DNA of 64,000 nucleotides from Clostridium sp. Ade.TY. GTDB lineage: Bacteria; Bacillota; Clostridia; Clostridiales; Clostridiaceae. The notes beneath the pieces were generated by a model that saw nothing but the letters and a program-made list of their open reading frames with translations, was not told where the DNA came from and did not search any database. The DNA is taken from contig NZ_AVSV01000022.1 in the NCBI RefSeq assembly GCF_000498355.1, positions 1 through 64,000 on the forward strand. Reading direction: 5' to 3'. The stretch's first letter is position 1, and every line of letters begins with the position of its first letter. Positions 24,390 to 34,015 of this stretch are shown here, one piece after another. The position numbers were made by a program, and so were the translations under genes.

Positions 24390-24785
24390 ATGAGAAAAAC
24401 AAAATTATTAAATAGCCAAATAAGTTCAGTAATTTCAGAAATGGGACACACAGATTCTTTGGCAATAGGAGATTGTGGATTACCTATACCAAAAGATGTA
24501 AAGAGAATAGATCTTGCAATAATTAAGAATCTACCAACATTTATGGATACATTAAAAGCAGTTTTATTAGAGCTACAAATAGAAGAAGTAATACTTGCAA
24601 CAGAGACAGAAAAAGTAAGCAATGATCTTTATGAAGAAATAAAGAAAGAAATTGGTGATGTAAAAATAACATTCGTAAGTCATGAAGAATTAAAAGAAAA
24701 CTTAAAGGAATGCAAAGCTGTAATAAGAACAGGTGAGCAAACTCCTTATGCAAATATTATATTAAAGTCAGGAGTTGTATTTTAA
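24390..24785 (+). CDS. rbsD: D-ribose pyranase
   Basis: 131 residues, full length for RbsD/Fuc[18 protein letters not shown] near the N-terminus holds the catalytic His, and the C-terminal [17 protein letters not shown] contains the conserved ribose-binding Tyr and Asn. It converts beta-pyranose to beta-furanose ribose, the form used by ribokinase. It starts three bases after rbsK with a ribosome site inside rbsK. Confidence 0.93.
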   Translation: MRKTKLLNSQISSVISEMGHTDSLAIGDCGLPIPKDVKRIDLAIIKNLPTFMDTLKAVLLELQIEEVILATETEKVSNDLYEEIKKEIGDVKITFVSHEELKENLKECKAVIRTGEQTPYANIILKSGVVF

Positions 24786-24800
24786 GAGGAGGCGTTTAGA

Positions 24801-26300
24801 ATGAATGCAAAAAAACCAATGCTTAAAATGGAGGGTGTGAGTAAGTCATTCCCTGGTGTTAAAGCACTAGATAATGTAAATATTACTGCTTATGGAGGAG
24901 AAGTTACTGCTTTAATGGGTGAAAATGGAGCAGGAAAATCAACTCTTATGAAAATACTAAGTGGAGTTTATACAAAGGATGAAGGTAAAATATATCTTCA
25001 AGGTGAAGAAGCAAATATTCACGGTATAAAATCAGCAGAAGAACTTGGAGTTACAATAATTCACCAAGAGCTTAGTATAATAAATAATTTAACAGTAGCT
25101 GAAAACATATTTTTAGGTAATGAAAAAGCTAATAAGTTTGGAAAAATAAATAAAAAACTTATGGTTGAAAGAAGTAAGATGTTTTTAGAGCAAATTGGAT
25201 GTGCAGTTGATCCAAATGAACTTGCTGGAAATTTAAATGTTGGTGAAAAACAAATGGTTGAAATAGCTAAAGCATTAACAAAAAATGCAGCTATAATTAT
25301 AATGGATGAGCCAACAACAGCACTTACAGAAGTTGAAACAAAAAATCTTTTTAAAGTAATAGAAAATTTAAAAAGTAAGGGACTTGCTATAATTTACATA
25401 TCACATAGAATGGAAGAAATATTTGCAATATGCGATAGAGTTGAAGTTTTAAGAGATGGTAAGTATGCAGGAAATGCATTAATTAAAGATATAGATAATG
25501 ATGATCTTATAACAATGATGGTTGGAAGAAAGATTGAAGATCAGTTTCCATACAGAGAAGTTAAAAAAGGAAATGTTATTTTAGATGTAAAAAATTTAAG
25601 CTCAAATGCAGGTGTAAAAGATGCAAACTTTGAAGTTAGAGAAGGTGAAATACTTGGAGTTGCAGGACTTATGGGTTCAGGAAGAACAGAGCTTGCAAAG
25701 ACAATATTTGGTGCATATAAAAAGACAAATGGAACTATAAAAATAAATGGAAAAGAGCTTCATGGAAATAGTATAACAGAAGCAATAAAAAATGGTATAT
25801 GTTATCTTTCAGAAGATAGAAAAAAGGAAGGATGTGTCCTTGGGCTATCTGTTTCAGATAATATGACTATATCAAATCTTGATAGTTATCAAAATAAATT
25901 ATTTGTATTAGATAAGAAAAAAGAAGCATCTGATGTAAACGATTATATAAAAAAGATTAGAATAAAGACACCAAGTCCAGAACAATATATTAAAAACTTA
26001 AGTGGTGGTAATCAGCAAAAAGTTATTTTAGCTAAATGGCTTTTAACAAAACCAGAAGTTTTAATAATTGATGAGCCAACAAGAGGTATAGATGTTGGGG
26101 CTAAAAAGGAAATTTATGAATTATTAAATGAACTTAAGCAAAGTGGAAAAGCAATTATAATGATTTCTTCTGATATGCCAGAAGTACTTGGAATAAGTGA
26201 TAGAATTCTTGTTATGAGTGAAGGAAAAATAACAGGAGAAGTAAGTAGAGAAGAAGCAACACAAGAAAAAATAATGAAATTAGCCGTTGGGATAAAGTAA
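24801..26300 (+). CDS. rbsA: Ribose ABC transporter, ATP-binding protein
   Basis: 499 residues with two ABC domains in tandem, typical of sugar CUT2 transporters. Domain 1: GENGAGKST (Walker A), [14 protein letters not shown] (signature region), MDEPTTAL (Walker B). Domain 2: GLMGSGRTE (degenerate Walker A), [28 protein letters not shown]. It drives ribose uptake together with RbsC and RbsB. Start ATG 24801 follows AGGAGGCG. Confidence 0.94.
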   Translation: MNAKKPMLKMEGVSKSFPGVKALDNVNITAYGGEVTALMGENGAGKSTLMKILSGVYTKDEGKIYLQGEEANIHGIKSAEELGVTIIHQELSIINNLTVAENIFLGNEKANKFGKINKKLMVERSKMFLEQIGCAVDPNELAGNLNVGEKQMVEIAKALTKNAAIIIMDEPTTALTEVETKNLFKVIENLKSKGLAIIYISHRMEEIFAICDRVEVLRDGKYAGNALIKDIDNDDLITMMVGRKIEDQFPYREVKKGNVILDVKNLSSNAGVKDANFEVREGEILGVAGLMGSGRTELAKTIFGAYKKTNGTIKINGKELHGNSITEAIKNGICYLSEDRKKEGCVLGLSVSDNMTISNLDSYQNKLFVLDKKKEASDVNDYIKKIRIKTPSPEQYIKNLSGGNQQKVILAKWLLTKPEVLIIDEPTRGIDVGAKKEIYELLNELKQSGKAIIMISSDMPEVLGISDRILVMSEGKITGEVSREEATQEKIMKLAVGIK

Positions 26301-26353
26301 AAATAAAAGTATAAAAGGAAATATAAATTTTTATTTTGAGAGGAGTTTTTAAA

Positions 26354-27289
26354 ATGAAAGAAAACTACAAAGTATACTTAGACAAATATAAATCTTTAAT
26401 AGGATTAGTATTATTATGTGTAATCATAACATGTGTAACACCAAAGTTTTTAAGTATAGCAAATATAACAAACGTATTTACACAAGTTTCAGTTAATGCA
26501 ATTATAGCTGTTGGTATGACTTTCGTTATATTAACAGGAGGAATAGATTTATCTGTTGGTTCAACACTTGCAATTAGTGGAGCTCTTTCAGCATCAATAG
26601 TAAAATCAACTGGAAGTATTACTTTAGCAATTTTAGGTGCAGCAGTATGCGGTATTATTATTGGATTCATAAACGGTATTTTAATAGCAAAAGGAAAATT
26701 ACAAGCATTTATAGCAACACTTGCAACTATGACAATATTTAGAGGAGTTACATTAGTATATACAGATGGAACACCAATATCAAAATTATCTGAAAGTTTT
26801 GCAAAAATAGGAAATGCAAAATTAGGATTTATACCAGTGCCAGTTATTATTACAATCGTTATAGCAATTATAGCAATATTTATATTATCACAAACTAAAT
26901 TTGGTAGATATCTTTACGCTTTAGGTGGAAATGAAGAATCAGCAAAACTTTCAGGAATAAATACTGATAGAATTAAAATGATGACATATGTTGTTTCAGG
27001 ATTTGTTTCAGCAATAGCTGGTGTAATTATTACAAGTAGAATAGGCTCTGCTTCACCAAATGCAGGAACAGGATTTGAACTTGATGCAATCGCAGCAGTG
27101 GTTATTGGAGGAACTTCACTTGCTGGTGGAGAAGGTAAAATTTCAGGAACAATAATCGGTGCATTAATAATTGGAGTATTAAATAATGGATTAAACTTAA
27201 TGAACGTATCACCATTTTATCAATCAATCGTAAAAGGATTAGTTATATTAATAGCAGTATTATTAGATAAGAAAAGCAGAAAAAAATAA
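26354..27289 (+). CDS. rbsC: Ribose ABC transporter, permease
   Basis: 311 residues with 8-10 hydrophobic segments and the CUT2 permease signature (VGMTFVILTGGIDLSVGS and AAVVIGGTSLAGGEG). A start at 26354 (MKENYK) is supported by GAGAGGAG eight or more bases before; the in-frame ATG at 26336 lies ahead of that site. Located between rbsA and rbsB. Confidence 0.93.
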   Translation: MKENYKVYLDKYKSLIGLVLLCVIITCVTPKFLSIANITNVFTQVSVNAIIAVGMTFVILTGGIDLSVGSTLAISGALSASIVKSTGSITLAILGAAVCGIIIGFINGILIAKGKLQAFIATLATMTIFRGVTLVYTDGTPISKLSESFAKIGNAKLGFIPVPVIITIVIAIIAIFILSQTKFGRYLYALGGNEESAKLSGINTDRIKMMTYVVSGFVSAIAGVIITSRIGSASPNAGTGFELDAIAAVVIGGTSLAGGEGKISGTIIGALIIGVLNNGLNLMNVSPFYQSIVKGLVILIAVLLDKKSRKK

Positions 27290-27312
27290 TTTGATTTAAG
27301 GAGGGTAACATA

Positions 27313-28230
27313 ATGAAAAGAAAAAAGAGATTAATCGCATTTATGCTAATTAGTATTTTCTTTGTAGGCTCCTTAACAGGCTGCATGAAAAAAGATAATG
27401 ACAAGAAGATTGGGATGGTATTATCAACACTTAACAATCCATTCTTTATATCCATGAAGGAGGGTGCAGAAAAAGAAGCAAAGAAATTAGGATTCGAGCT
27501 TATAGTTCTTGATTCAACAAATGATCCTGCAAAGGAAAGATCAAATGTAGAGGATTTAATACAACTTGGTGTAGTAGCACTTTTAATAAACCCAACAGAT
27601 AGTGATGCAGCTATTAAAACAGTTGAAGTTGCAAATAAAGCAAATGTTCCAGTAATAACACTAGATAGACAAGCAAATGGTGGAGTTGTTACAAGCCATA
27701 TAGCATCAGATAATATAGTTGGTGGAGAAATGGCAGGGAAATATGTACTTGATCAATTTAAGGATAAAGATAAAATAAATATAGTTGAACTTCAAGGTAT
27801 TCCAGGAGCTTCAGCTACAAGAGATAGAGGAAAAGGATTCCATAATGTATTAGATAAAGATAAGAAAGCTAATTTTATATCAATACAAGCAGCAGATTTT
27901 GATAGACAAAAAGGTCTTCAAGTAATGGAAAACATAATACAAAGAAATTCAGATATTCAAGTAGTATTTGCACATAATGATGAAATGGCACTTGGAGCGT
28001 CTAAAGCTATACAAGCAGCTGGACTTAATACTATGGTAATTGGATTTGATGGAAATGATGACGCAAAAAATGCAATAGAAGCTGGAACAATGAAAGCGAC
28101 TATAGCTCAACAACCAGATGAAATCGGAGCACTTGGTGTTGAACTTGCAGCAAAAATATATAATGGAGAAAAAGTCGATAAAAATATAGCAGCAGATCTT
28201 AAAGTTTATACAAATCAAAATCAAAATTAG
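27313..28230 (+). CDS. rbsB: Ribose-binding lipoprotein
   Basis: 305 residues. A signal peptide of about 22 residues ends in a lipobox (SLTGC), so it is anchored to the outside of the membrane. The mature part is a periplasmic-binding-protein-like fold with LSTLNNPFF near the N-terminus, LDRQANGG, NDEMALGA and FDGNDDA, all matching RbsB sugar contacts. Last gene of the operon, ending in a strong terminator. Confidence 0.92.
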   Translation: MKRKKRLIAFMLISIFFVGSLTGCMKKDNDKKIGMVLSTLNNPFFISMKEGAEKEAKKLGFELIVLDSTNDPAKERSNVEDLIQLGVVALLINPTDSDAAIKTVEVANKANVPVITLDRQANGGVVTSHIASDNIVGGEMAGKYVLDQFKDKDKINIVELQGIPGASATRDRGKGFHNVLDKDKKANFISIQAADFDRQKGLQVMENIIQRNSDIQVVFAHNDEMALGASKAIQAAGLNTMVIGFDGNDDAKNAIEAGTMKATIAQQPDEIGALGVELAAKIYNGEKVDKNIAADLKVYTNQNQN

Positions 28231-28241
28231 ATTAAAAAATT

Positions 28242-28295
28242 AAAGAGCACTAAGCTAAAATCTAAAAAATAGAGATTTTGAGCTAGTGCTCTTTT
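28242..28295 (+). terminator. Terminator after rbsB
   Basis: A long stem, about 22 bp with small mismatches (28242-28263 with 28271-28294), and a T-run. It separates the operon from rbsR. Confidence 0.85.
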
Positions 28296-28398
28296 TAAAT
28301 GTATAAAAATTAATAAAGTATAAATTTAAGTTTATGAATAGTTATAAAGATTTTTTATATAATTATTTAGTTTAAAAGAGAAAGTAAATTTTAAAAAT

Positions 28399-28435
28399 AA
28401 GAAATTAAATAGGGGCCTAGCAAGGATAATTTCTT
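28399..28435 (+). promoter_or_regulatory. Inverted repeat with a G-rich loop upstream of rbsR
   Basis: Stem AAGAAATTA/TAATTTCTT (28399-28407 with 28427-28435) holds a 19-base loop containing GGGGCCTAGC, unusually GC-rich for this DNA. It lies about 60 bp before the rbsR start and could be an operator or RNA element. Function is unknown. Confidence 0.35.
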
Positions 28436-28496
28436 TACAAATTATAAAAAAAAATATGGTATAATTTGTAGTATATAAATAATAATGAGGTGTAAA

Positions 28497-29498
28497 ATGA
28501 GGAAGACAACTTTAGCAGACATAGCAAGAGAGGTTGAAGTTTCAAAAACAACTGTATCTATGGTGATTAATAATAAAGATGGAAATATATCAAAAGAAAC
28601 AAGAGAGAAAATATTAAAAAAAGCAAAGGAACTTAATTATGTTCCAAATTTTTTAGCAAAAAGTTTAACTACTAATAAATCTTATAGTATAGGAGTTATA
28701 GTACCTGATATACAAAATCCATTTTTTAGTGAAATAGCAAAAGCAATAGAAAAAATAGCTGAAAAAAGTGGATATAGTATGGTGCTTTGTAATACTTTTA
28801 ATAATAAAGAAAAAGAAGAAAATCATATAAATCTTTTAATGAGCAAATCAATTGATGGGATAATAATAGCTCCTGTTTCAGAAGAAATTGATGGGCTTAA
28901 AAAGCTTGAGGCAAATGGTGTTCCTTTTGTATTAGTAGATAGATTAATAAAAGATTATGAAAATGTAAATGGAGTATTTTGCAATAATAAAGAAGGAATA
29001 AAGCTAGGTGTTGATTTTCTTTATAAAAATAATAAAAGAAATATAGCTTTTATTATTGGAAACAGTAATCTTGAAACATCTAAAGAGAGACTTATAGGCT
29101 TTAATGAAAGAATGGAAGAACTCAATATATTAAATAAAGACATTATAATAAATGAGGATTATTCTATGGAAGGTGGATTTTCTGCAACAGAAAAATTAAT
29201 GAGTAAAGAAAAAAATATAGATTCTATATTTTACAGTAGTGATGTTATGGCAATTGGGGGAATGAAATATTTACTTAGAAATGGATATAAAATTCCAGAA
29301 GACATAAGTATATTAGGCTTTGATAATATAAATATTTCATCATTTATAGAACCTGAACTTACAACAGTTGCACAACCTATATGGAAAATGGGAGAAGAGG
29401 CTATAAAACTTTTACTTAAGCTTATAAATAAGGAAAAAGTTTTAAATAAAACAATTGAATTAGAAGATTACTTAATAGAAAGAGCAACAGTTAAGTAA
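28497..29498 (+). CDS. rbsR: LacI-family regulator, probable ribose repressor
   Basis: 333 residues. N-terminal LacI helix-turn-helix and hinge: TLADIAREVEVSKTTVSMVIN and AKELNYVPNFLAKSL. The sugar-binding domain is the PBP type I fold with IVPDIQNPFF and a C-terminal GFDNINISSF. A start at 28497 is chosen because GAGGTG lies five bases upstream. It follows the rbs operon on the same strand behind a terminator, so it is transcribed separately, and most likely binds the repeat before rbsK. Confidence 0.88.
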   Translation: MRKTTLADIAREVEVSKTTVSMVINNKDGNISKETREKILKKAKELNYVPNFLAKSLTTNKSYSIGVIVPDIQNPFFSEIAKAIEKIAEKSGYSMVLCNTFNNKEKEENHINLLMSKSIDGIIIAPVSEEIDGLKKLEANGVPFVLVDRLIKDYENVNGVFCNNKEGIKLGVDFLYKNNKRNIAFIIGNSNLETSKERLIGFNERMEELNILNKDIIINEDYSMEGGFSATEKLMSKEKNIDSIFYSSDVMAIGGMKYLLRNGYKIPEDISILGFDNINISSFIEPELTTVAQPIWKMGEEAIKLLLKLINKEKVLNKTIELEDYLIERATVK

Positions 29499-29552
29499 AG
29501 ATATAGTTTTATTACAAATAGAATATTTATAGTAAAATTGGAATTTAAATGA

Positions 29553-29873
29553 AATATATTAATTAAAGGGTGCTTTAGTAATGTTTCTAAGGTGCCTATA
29601 TTTATTTTAGATATTTATAATATTAAAGCAAAGATTAATTTAGTAGACCTATACAAGATAGAAGAAGGGTTGTATTATTATAATAGGGGATGGAATTATA
29701 AGGCTATAATAATTTTATTTGGTACATCAATTTTCCCTTTTGTAGGTAAATTTATTACTCCATTAAAGATTTTCTATGATAATTCTTATGTATTAGGATT
29801 ATTTATTGCAATGTTAATTTATTTATTGGTACTAAAAATAAGTATTAATGCAAAAAAAGAGAGAGGTGTTTAA
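29553..29873 (+). pseudogene. C-terminal remnant of an NCS1 nucleobase/allantoin permease
   Basis: From about 29559 an open frame codes for about 100 residues ending at 29873. It matches only the last fifth of an NCS1 transporter: IFILD, then KINLVDLYK, YYYNRGWNYKAI, and two membrane helices at the end. An intact NCS1 protein has about 12 helices and 400-500 residues (compare the one at 59021). A TGA stop lies just upstream in this frame, and no good ribosome binding site supports the GTG at 29592. It precedes a hydantoinase, with which NCS1 permeases are often paired, so it is probably the residue of the hydantoin/pyrimidine permease of that pathway. Confidence 0.7.
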
Positions 29874-29874
29874 T

Positions 29875-31263
29875 ATGAATTTGTTAGTTAAAAATGGTAC
29901 TATAGCAACAGCTAGTGATGTATATAAGGGAGATATATATATTGAGAATGGAATTATAAAAGAAATTGGGTTAAACCTTAATAAAGATGCAGAGAAAATT
30001 ATAGATGCAGAAGGAAAATATGTAATCCCAGGTGGAGTAGATGTTCATACACATTTTAATTTAGATGTTGGAATTGCAGTAGCTAATGATGACTTTTATA
30101 CTGGAACTATTGCAGCAGCCTGTGGTGGAACAACAACTATAGTAGATCATATGGGATTTGGGCCAAAGGGTTGTAATTTAAAGCATCAAGTTGATGTTTA
30201 TCATGGATATGCTGATGGCAAAGCTGTAATCGACTACAGTTTTCATGGAGTAATTCAAAGTATAGATGAAAATATATTAGAGGAAATAGAAAGTATAGTT
30301 AATGATGAAGGAATATCAAGTTTTAAAATTTATTTAACTTATGATTATATGATTAATGATGAAGATGCATTAAAGGTACTTAAAAAATTAAAAGAATTAA
30401 ATGGGGTAATGACAGTTCACTGTGAAAATCATGGAAGTATAAAATATTTAAGAGAAAAATTTGTAGAAGAAGGATTAAAGGCTCCTAAATTTCATCAATT
30501 AAGTAGACCGGTAGAAAGTGAAGGGGAAGCTGTTAATAGAATGATAAATATAGCAGAAATTGCAGGTGAAGGTCCACTTTATGTGGTTCATTTATCATCA
30601 AAGTTAGGTCTTAGCTATATAAAACTTGCAAGGGAAAGAGGGCAAAAGGTATACGCTGAAACATGTCCTCAATATTTAGTATTAGAAGACAGCCTTTATG
30701 ATTTACCAAACAATGAAGGATTAAAATATATAATGAGTCCTCCACTTAGAAAAAAAGAAGATAGTGAAGCTTTATGGAAAGGAATTAAAGATGGATATAT
30801 TCAAACAATAGCAACTGATCATTGTCCATTTGCATTTAATAAAGACAAGCAAATGGGAAAAGATGATTTCACAAAGTGTCCAAATGGAGCACCAGGTGTT
30901 GAAGAAAGAATTCCATTAATATTTTCAGAAGGAGTTATGAAAGATAGAATAAGTATAAATAAATTTGTTGATGTTTGTTCAACAAAGCCTGCAAAAATAT
31001 TTGGACTTTATCCTAAAAAGGGAACAATTCAAGTTGGTTCAGATGGAGATTTAGTAATAATTGACCCAAATAAAGAAGTAATATTAAGCAGTAAAAATCT
31101 TCATTCAAATGTAGATTATTCAGCATATGAAGGAATAAAAGTAAAAGGATATCCTATATATACAATATCAAAAGGTAAAGTAATAGTTAAAGATAATAAA
31201 TTTATTGGGAATATGGGAGATGGTAAGTTTATAAAACGTGGAAAATCAGATTGGAATGATTAA
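29875..31263 (+). CDS. hydA: Dihydropyrimidinase / D-hydantoinase
   Basis: 462 residues, cyclic amidohydrolase family. Metal ligands: DVHTHF, the carboxylated Lys in FKIYLTYD, HCEN, VVHLSS and ATDHCPF. It opens hydantoin or dihydropyrimidine rings to N-carbamoyl products. In E. coli a homologue (HyuA/YgeZ) lies in the selenium/purine cluster with ygeY, so this gene may belong functionally with the start of the window although it is 20 kb away. The start at 29875 has AGAGAGGTG upstream; an in-frame ATG at 29848 lacks one. Followed by terminator and tRNA. Confidence 0.9.
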   Translation: MNLLVKNGTIATASDVYKGDIYIENGIIKEIGLNLNKDAEKIIDAEGKYVIPGGVDVHTHFNLDVGIAVANDDFYTGTIAAACGGTTTIVDHMGFGPKGCNLKHQVDVYHGYADGKAVIDYSFHGVIQSIDENILEEIESIVNDEGISSFKIYLTYDYMINDEDALKVLKKLKELNGVMTVHCENHGSIKYLREKFVEEGLKAPKFHQLSRPVESEGEAVNRMINIAEIAGEGPLYVVHLSSKLGLSYIKLARERGQKVYAETCPQYLVLEDSLYDLPNNEGLKYIMSPPLRKKEDSEALWKGIKDGYIQTIATDHCPFAFNKDKQMGKDDFTKCPNGAPGVEERIPLIFSEGVMKDRISINKFVDVCSTKPAKIFGLYPKKGTIQVGSDGDLVIIDPNKEVILSSKNLHSNVDYSAYEGIKVKGYPIYTISKGKVIVKDNKFIGNMGDGKFIKRGKSDWND

Positions 31264-31270
31264 TTAGAAA

Positions 31271-31306
31271 AAGTGCTATATACAAAATGTATATAGCACT
31301 TTTTTA
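31271..31306 (+). terminator. Terminator after hydA
   Basis: A perfect 13-bp stem AAGTGCTATATAC/GTATATAGCACTT with a 5-nt loop and a T-run. Confidence 0.9.
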
Positions 31307-31316
31307 GTGAATTTAA

Positions 31317-31391
31317 TGGTAGTCCTTAGGGGAATTGAACCCCTGATTCCACCGTGAGAGGGTGGCGTCTTAACCGCTTGACCAAAGAACC
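31317..31391 (-). tRNA. tRNA-Glu (anticodon CTC)
   Basis: A complete cloverleaf on the minus strand. Acceptor GGTTCTT pairs with AAGGACT (with G-U pairs), the D arm is GTC...GAC, the anticodon stem CCACC/GGTGG holds the loop CTCTCAC, and the T arm AGGGG/CCCCT holds TTCAATT. CCA is encoded. The anticodon CTC reads GAG; most of the organism's Glu codons are GAA and need a TTC tRNA encoded elsewhere. It stands alone, antisense to its neighbours. Confidence 0.93.
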
Positions 31392-31690
31392 TAAGAACAA
31401 TTTCATTATAACACTTTGAAACTAAATAGTTAAATTTAATATATTTTCAAATTTTAGTAAATAACTATAAATAAACTTATATTGTATTAGAAGTTGAACA
31501 TAACTATAAAAATACTTTCAAATAATCTTTAATACTATAATAGCCTTAAATTTATAATTATTTTTTAATTATATTGTGATTTACTTAAAAAAAGCTATGA
31601 AATAATTATTAATTATATGATGATTTCACATTATATTTATACAAAGTTTTATAATTGTTAAAATATTGAAAACAATATTAATGGTATAAT
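31392..31690. promoter_or_regulatory. Intergenic region before modA with a candidate operator and -10 box
   Basis: Mostly featureless AT-rich DNA upstream of modABC. At 31662-31679 there is a perfect inverted repeat AATATTG-AAAA-CAATATT, directly ahead of a TATAAT at 31685-31690, overlapping the expected -35/spacer. This is a plausible site for a molybdate-responsive repressor, though it is not the classic ModE box. Confidence 0.4.
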
Positions 31691-31730
31691 TTAATAGTAA
31701 AAACAAATATTTCTAAGGGGGAGAAGTTTT

Positions 31731-32531
31731 ATGAGAATCAAAAAAACGTTATCAATATTGATAGCTATTTGTTTGGTTGCTTTTGGTATTGTAGGGTGTT
31801 CAAGTAAACAAGATACATCAACTGAAAATAAACAAACAGATAAGAAAAGTGAAAAAACACTATTAGTATATAGTGGAGCAGGACTTAAAAAACCTATGGA
31901 ACAAATTGCAAAGGATTTTGAAAAAGAAAAGGGAGTAAAGATAGAGTACATATTTGCAGGCTCAATGCAACTACTTAGTCAATTGGAAACTTCAGGAAAA
32001 GGTGATGTATTCATAGTAGGATCTCAAAAGGCTTATGATACAGCTAAAAAGAAAGATCTTGTTGGAGATAGTAAGCAAGTTGCATATCATACACCTGTTA
32101 TAGTAACTAAAAAAGGAAATCCTAAACATATAGAAACATTAAAGGATCTTGAAAAGTCTGGTGTAAAGGTTATCTTAGGAGATGAAAAGTCTAATGCAAT
32201 TGGACAAACAACTCAAAAAATTATAGAAAAAAATAAGTTAAATGGAATAAATAAAAATGTTGTAGCTAAAGTTGCAACAGTAAATGAAATTGTAACTCAA
32301 ATTGTAGATGGTAAAGCAGATGCTGCAATAGCAACAAGAGATAGTGTATATAATAATGATAAAGTTTCTATTGTAGAAATACCAAAAGATCAAAATGTTG
32401 ATCAAATACTACCTATAGGTGTAGTTAAAGCGTCTAAAGAAAAAGATTTAGCAACTGAATTTGTAAATTATGTTTCTTCAGATAAAGGCAAAAGTGTATT
32501 TAAAAAATACGGATTTAAACCAGTAAAATAA
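31731..32531 (+). CDS. modA: Molybdate ABC transporter, substrate-binding lipoprotein
   Basis: 266 residues. A signal peptide ends in IVGCSS (lipobox), followed by a Ser/Thr/Lys-rich linker. The binding domain has LLVYSGAGLKKPM, FAGSMQLLSQLETSGKGDVFIVG and a PIGVVK end, matching ModA/WtpA-like proteins. It captures molybdate (or tungstate) outside the membrane. It begins the modABC-DUF364 operon. Tungstate specificity cannot be excluded. Confidence 0.88.
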   Translation: MRIKKTLSILIAICLVAFGIVGCSSKQDTSTENKQTDKKSEKTLLVYSGAGLKKPMEQIAKDFEKEKGVKIEYIFAGSMQLLSQLETSGKGDVFIVGSQKAYDTAKKKDLVGDSKQVAYHTPVIVTKKGNPKHIETLKDLEKSGVKVILGDEKSNAIGQTTQKIIEKNKLNGINKNVVAKVATVNEIVTQIVDGKADAAIATRDSVYNNDKVSIVEIPKDQNVDQILPIGVVKASKEKDLATEFVNYVSSDKGKSVFKKYGFKPVK

Positions 32532-32532
32532 A

Positions 32533-33321
32533 ATGATAAATAAAATATTTAAATTAGGGTTAATAACTTTATTAGTTTTAACCCTAATATTTACATTAAC
32601 TCCTATATTATTTTTAGTAATAAGAGGAGCTTATACAATAAAACAGTGTATTTTATCTGAAGAAATAAGATTTGCATTTAAACTTAGTTTTAAAACATCA
32701 ATAATATCAACAATAATATGTATGTTAGTTTCATTACCAGTAGCTTATACTCTTTCAAGGTTAGAATTTAAATTTAAAAAGATAGTATGTACAGTTTTAT
32801 ATATTCCAATGTCTCTTCCTCATTTAATACTTGGAATTGCATTACTTTTAGTTTGTGGTAATTCTTTTATAGGAAGATTTTTAGAAAGTATAGGAATAGA
32901 TTTTGTATTTACTGTTAAAGGAATAATACTTGCACAAGTTTTCGTTAATATATCTTTTTCTATAAAAATGCTTAAAACAGCTATAGAAGGCTTGGATTTC
33001 AAACTAGAATTTGTTGCAAGAACACTTGGTTGTACAAAGGCTAAGTGTTTTTATAAAGTAATATTACCTTCAATAAAAAGAGATATACTTTCTACCTTGA
33101 TAATAACATTTTCAAGAGCTATTGGTGAATTTGGAGCTGTAATGCTTTTAGTTGGAACTACAAGAATGAAAACAGAACTTCTTCCAACAGCTATATATTT
33201 AAATGTTGCAACTGGAGACATGGATATAGCAATTGGAGTTGCAACAATACTTATAATAGTATCAATTTTAACTATATTACCTTTTGAAATTTTAGAGGGG
33301 AAAAGTAATGCTAGAAATTAA
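32533..33321 (+). CDS. modB: Molybdate ABC transporter, permease
   Basis: 262 residues with about six membrane helices and the ABC permease loop containing ARTLGCTKAKCFYKVILPSI and RAIGEFGAVML. It begins one base after the modA stop and overlaps modC by 14 bp, so translation is coupled. Confidence 0.88.
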   Translation: MINKIFKLGLITLLVLTLIFTLTPILFLVIRGAYTIKQCILSEEIRFAFKLSFKTSIISTIICMLVSLPVAYTLSRLEFKFKKIVCTVLYIPMSLPHLILGIALLLVCGNSFIGRFLESIGIDFVFTVKGIILAQVFVNISFSIKMLKTAIEGLDFKLEFVARTLGCTKAKCFYKVILPSIKRDILSTLIITFSRAIGEFGAVMLLVGTTRMKTELLPTAIYLNVATGDMDIAIGVATILIIVSILTILPFEILEGKSNARN

Positions 33322-34006
33322 AAATATAAACTTAAAATTAAATAGATTCTCTTTAAAAAATATAAATTTAAATATAAATGAGGGAGAATATTTTGTTATA
33401 TTAGGTCAAAGTGGAAATGGCAAAACAGTTTTGTTAGAAACTTTAGCAGGTCTTTACAAAAATTTTTCAGGTGAAATCATATATAAAGGGAAAATAATTT
33501 CTAATATGGATATAGAAAAAAGAAAAATAGGATTTGTGTATCAAAAACATGAGCTTTTTCCTTTTTTAAATGTGGAAGATAATATAGCATTTGGATTAAA
33601 AGTAAGTGGATATAAAAAAAATTTAATAAAAGAAAAAGTACATGAGTATTTAAATATATTTAAAATAGAACATTTGAAAAAAAGATATCCTAAAAATTTA
33701 AGTGGTGGAGAAAGTCAAAGAGTAGCATTAGCTAGAGCATTAATAATAAATCCAGATATTTTACTTTTAGATGAACCATTAAGTGCTTTAGATAAAGTTA
33801 CTAAAGATATACTAATAGAAGAAATAAAAGGGATAAAAAAATCTTTTAAAACAACTATTATTCATGTTACTCATGATATTAATGAAGCAATAGTACTAGC
33901 TGATAATATAGGAATTATGAAAAATGGAGAGCTAAAACATATTATGAGTATAGAAAAATTTAAAGAAAAATATGAAGAAGGTATTTATGAGAATCTTTTA
34001 AAGTAA
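33308..34006 (+). CDS. modC: Molybdate ABC transporter, ATP-binding protein
   Basis: 232 residues: Walker A GQSGNGKT, signature LSGGESQRVALARAL, Walker B LLLDEPLSALD, and the switch His in HVTHD. It lacks the C-terminal mop/TOBE molybdate-sensing domain of E. coli ModC, giving the short form frequent in clostridia. It overlaps the 3' end of modB. Confidence 0.88.
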   Translation: MLEIKNINLKLNRFSLKNINLNINEGEYFVILGQSGNGKTVLLETLAGLYKNFSGEIIYKGKIISNMDIEKRKIGFVYQKHELFPFLNVEDNIAFGLKVSGYKKNLIKEKVHEYLNIFKIEHLKKRYPKNLSGGESQRVALARALIINPDILLLDEPLSALDKVTKDILIEEIKGIKKSFKTTIIHVTHDINEAIVLADNIGIMKNGELKHIMSIEKFKEKYEEGIYENLLK

Positions 34007-34015
34007 GGTGATAAT

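Noticed and set aside
31317-31391. tRNA-Glu as an integration site for a mobile element
   Set aside because: No integrase, direct repeat of the tRNA 3' end or foreign block is seen on either side.
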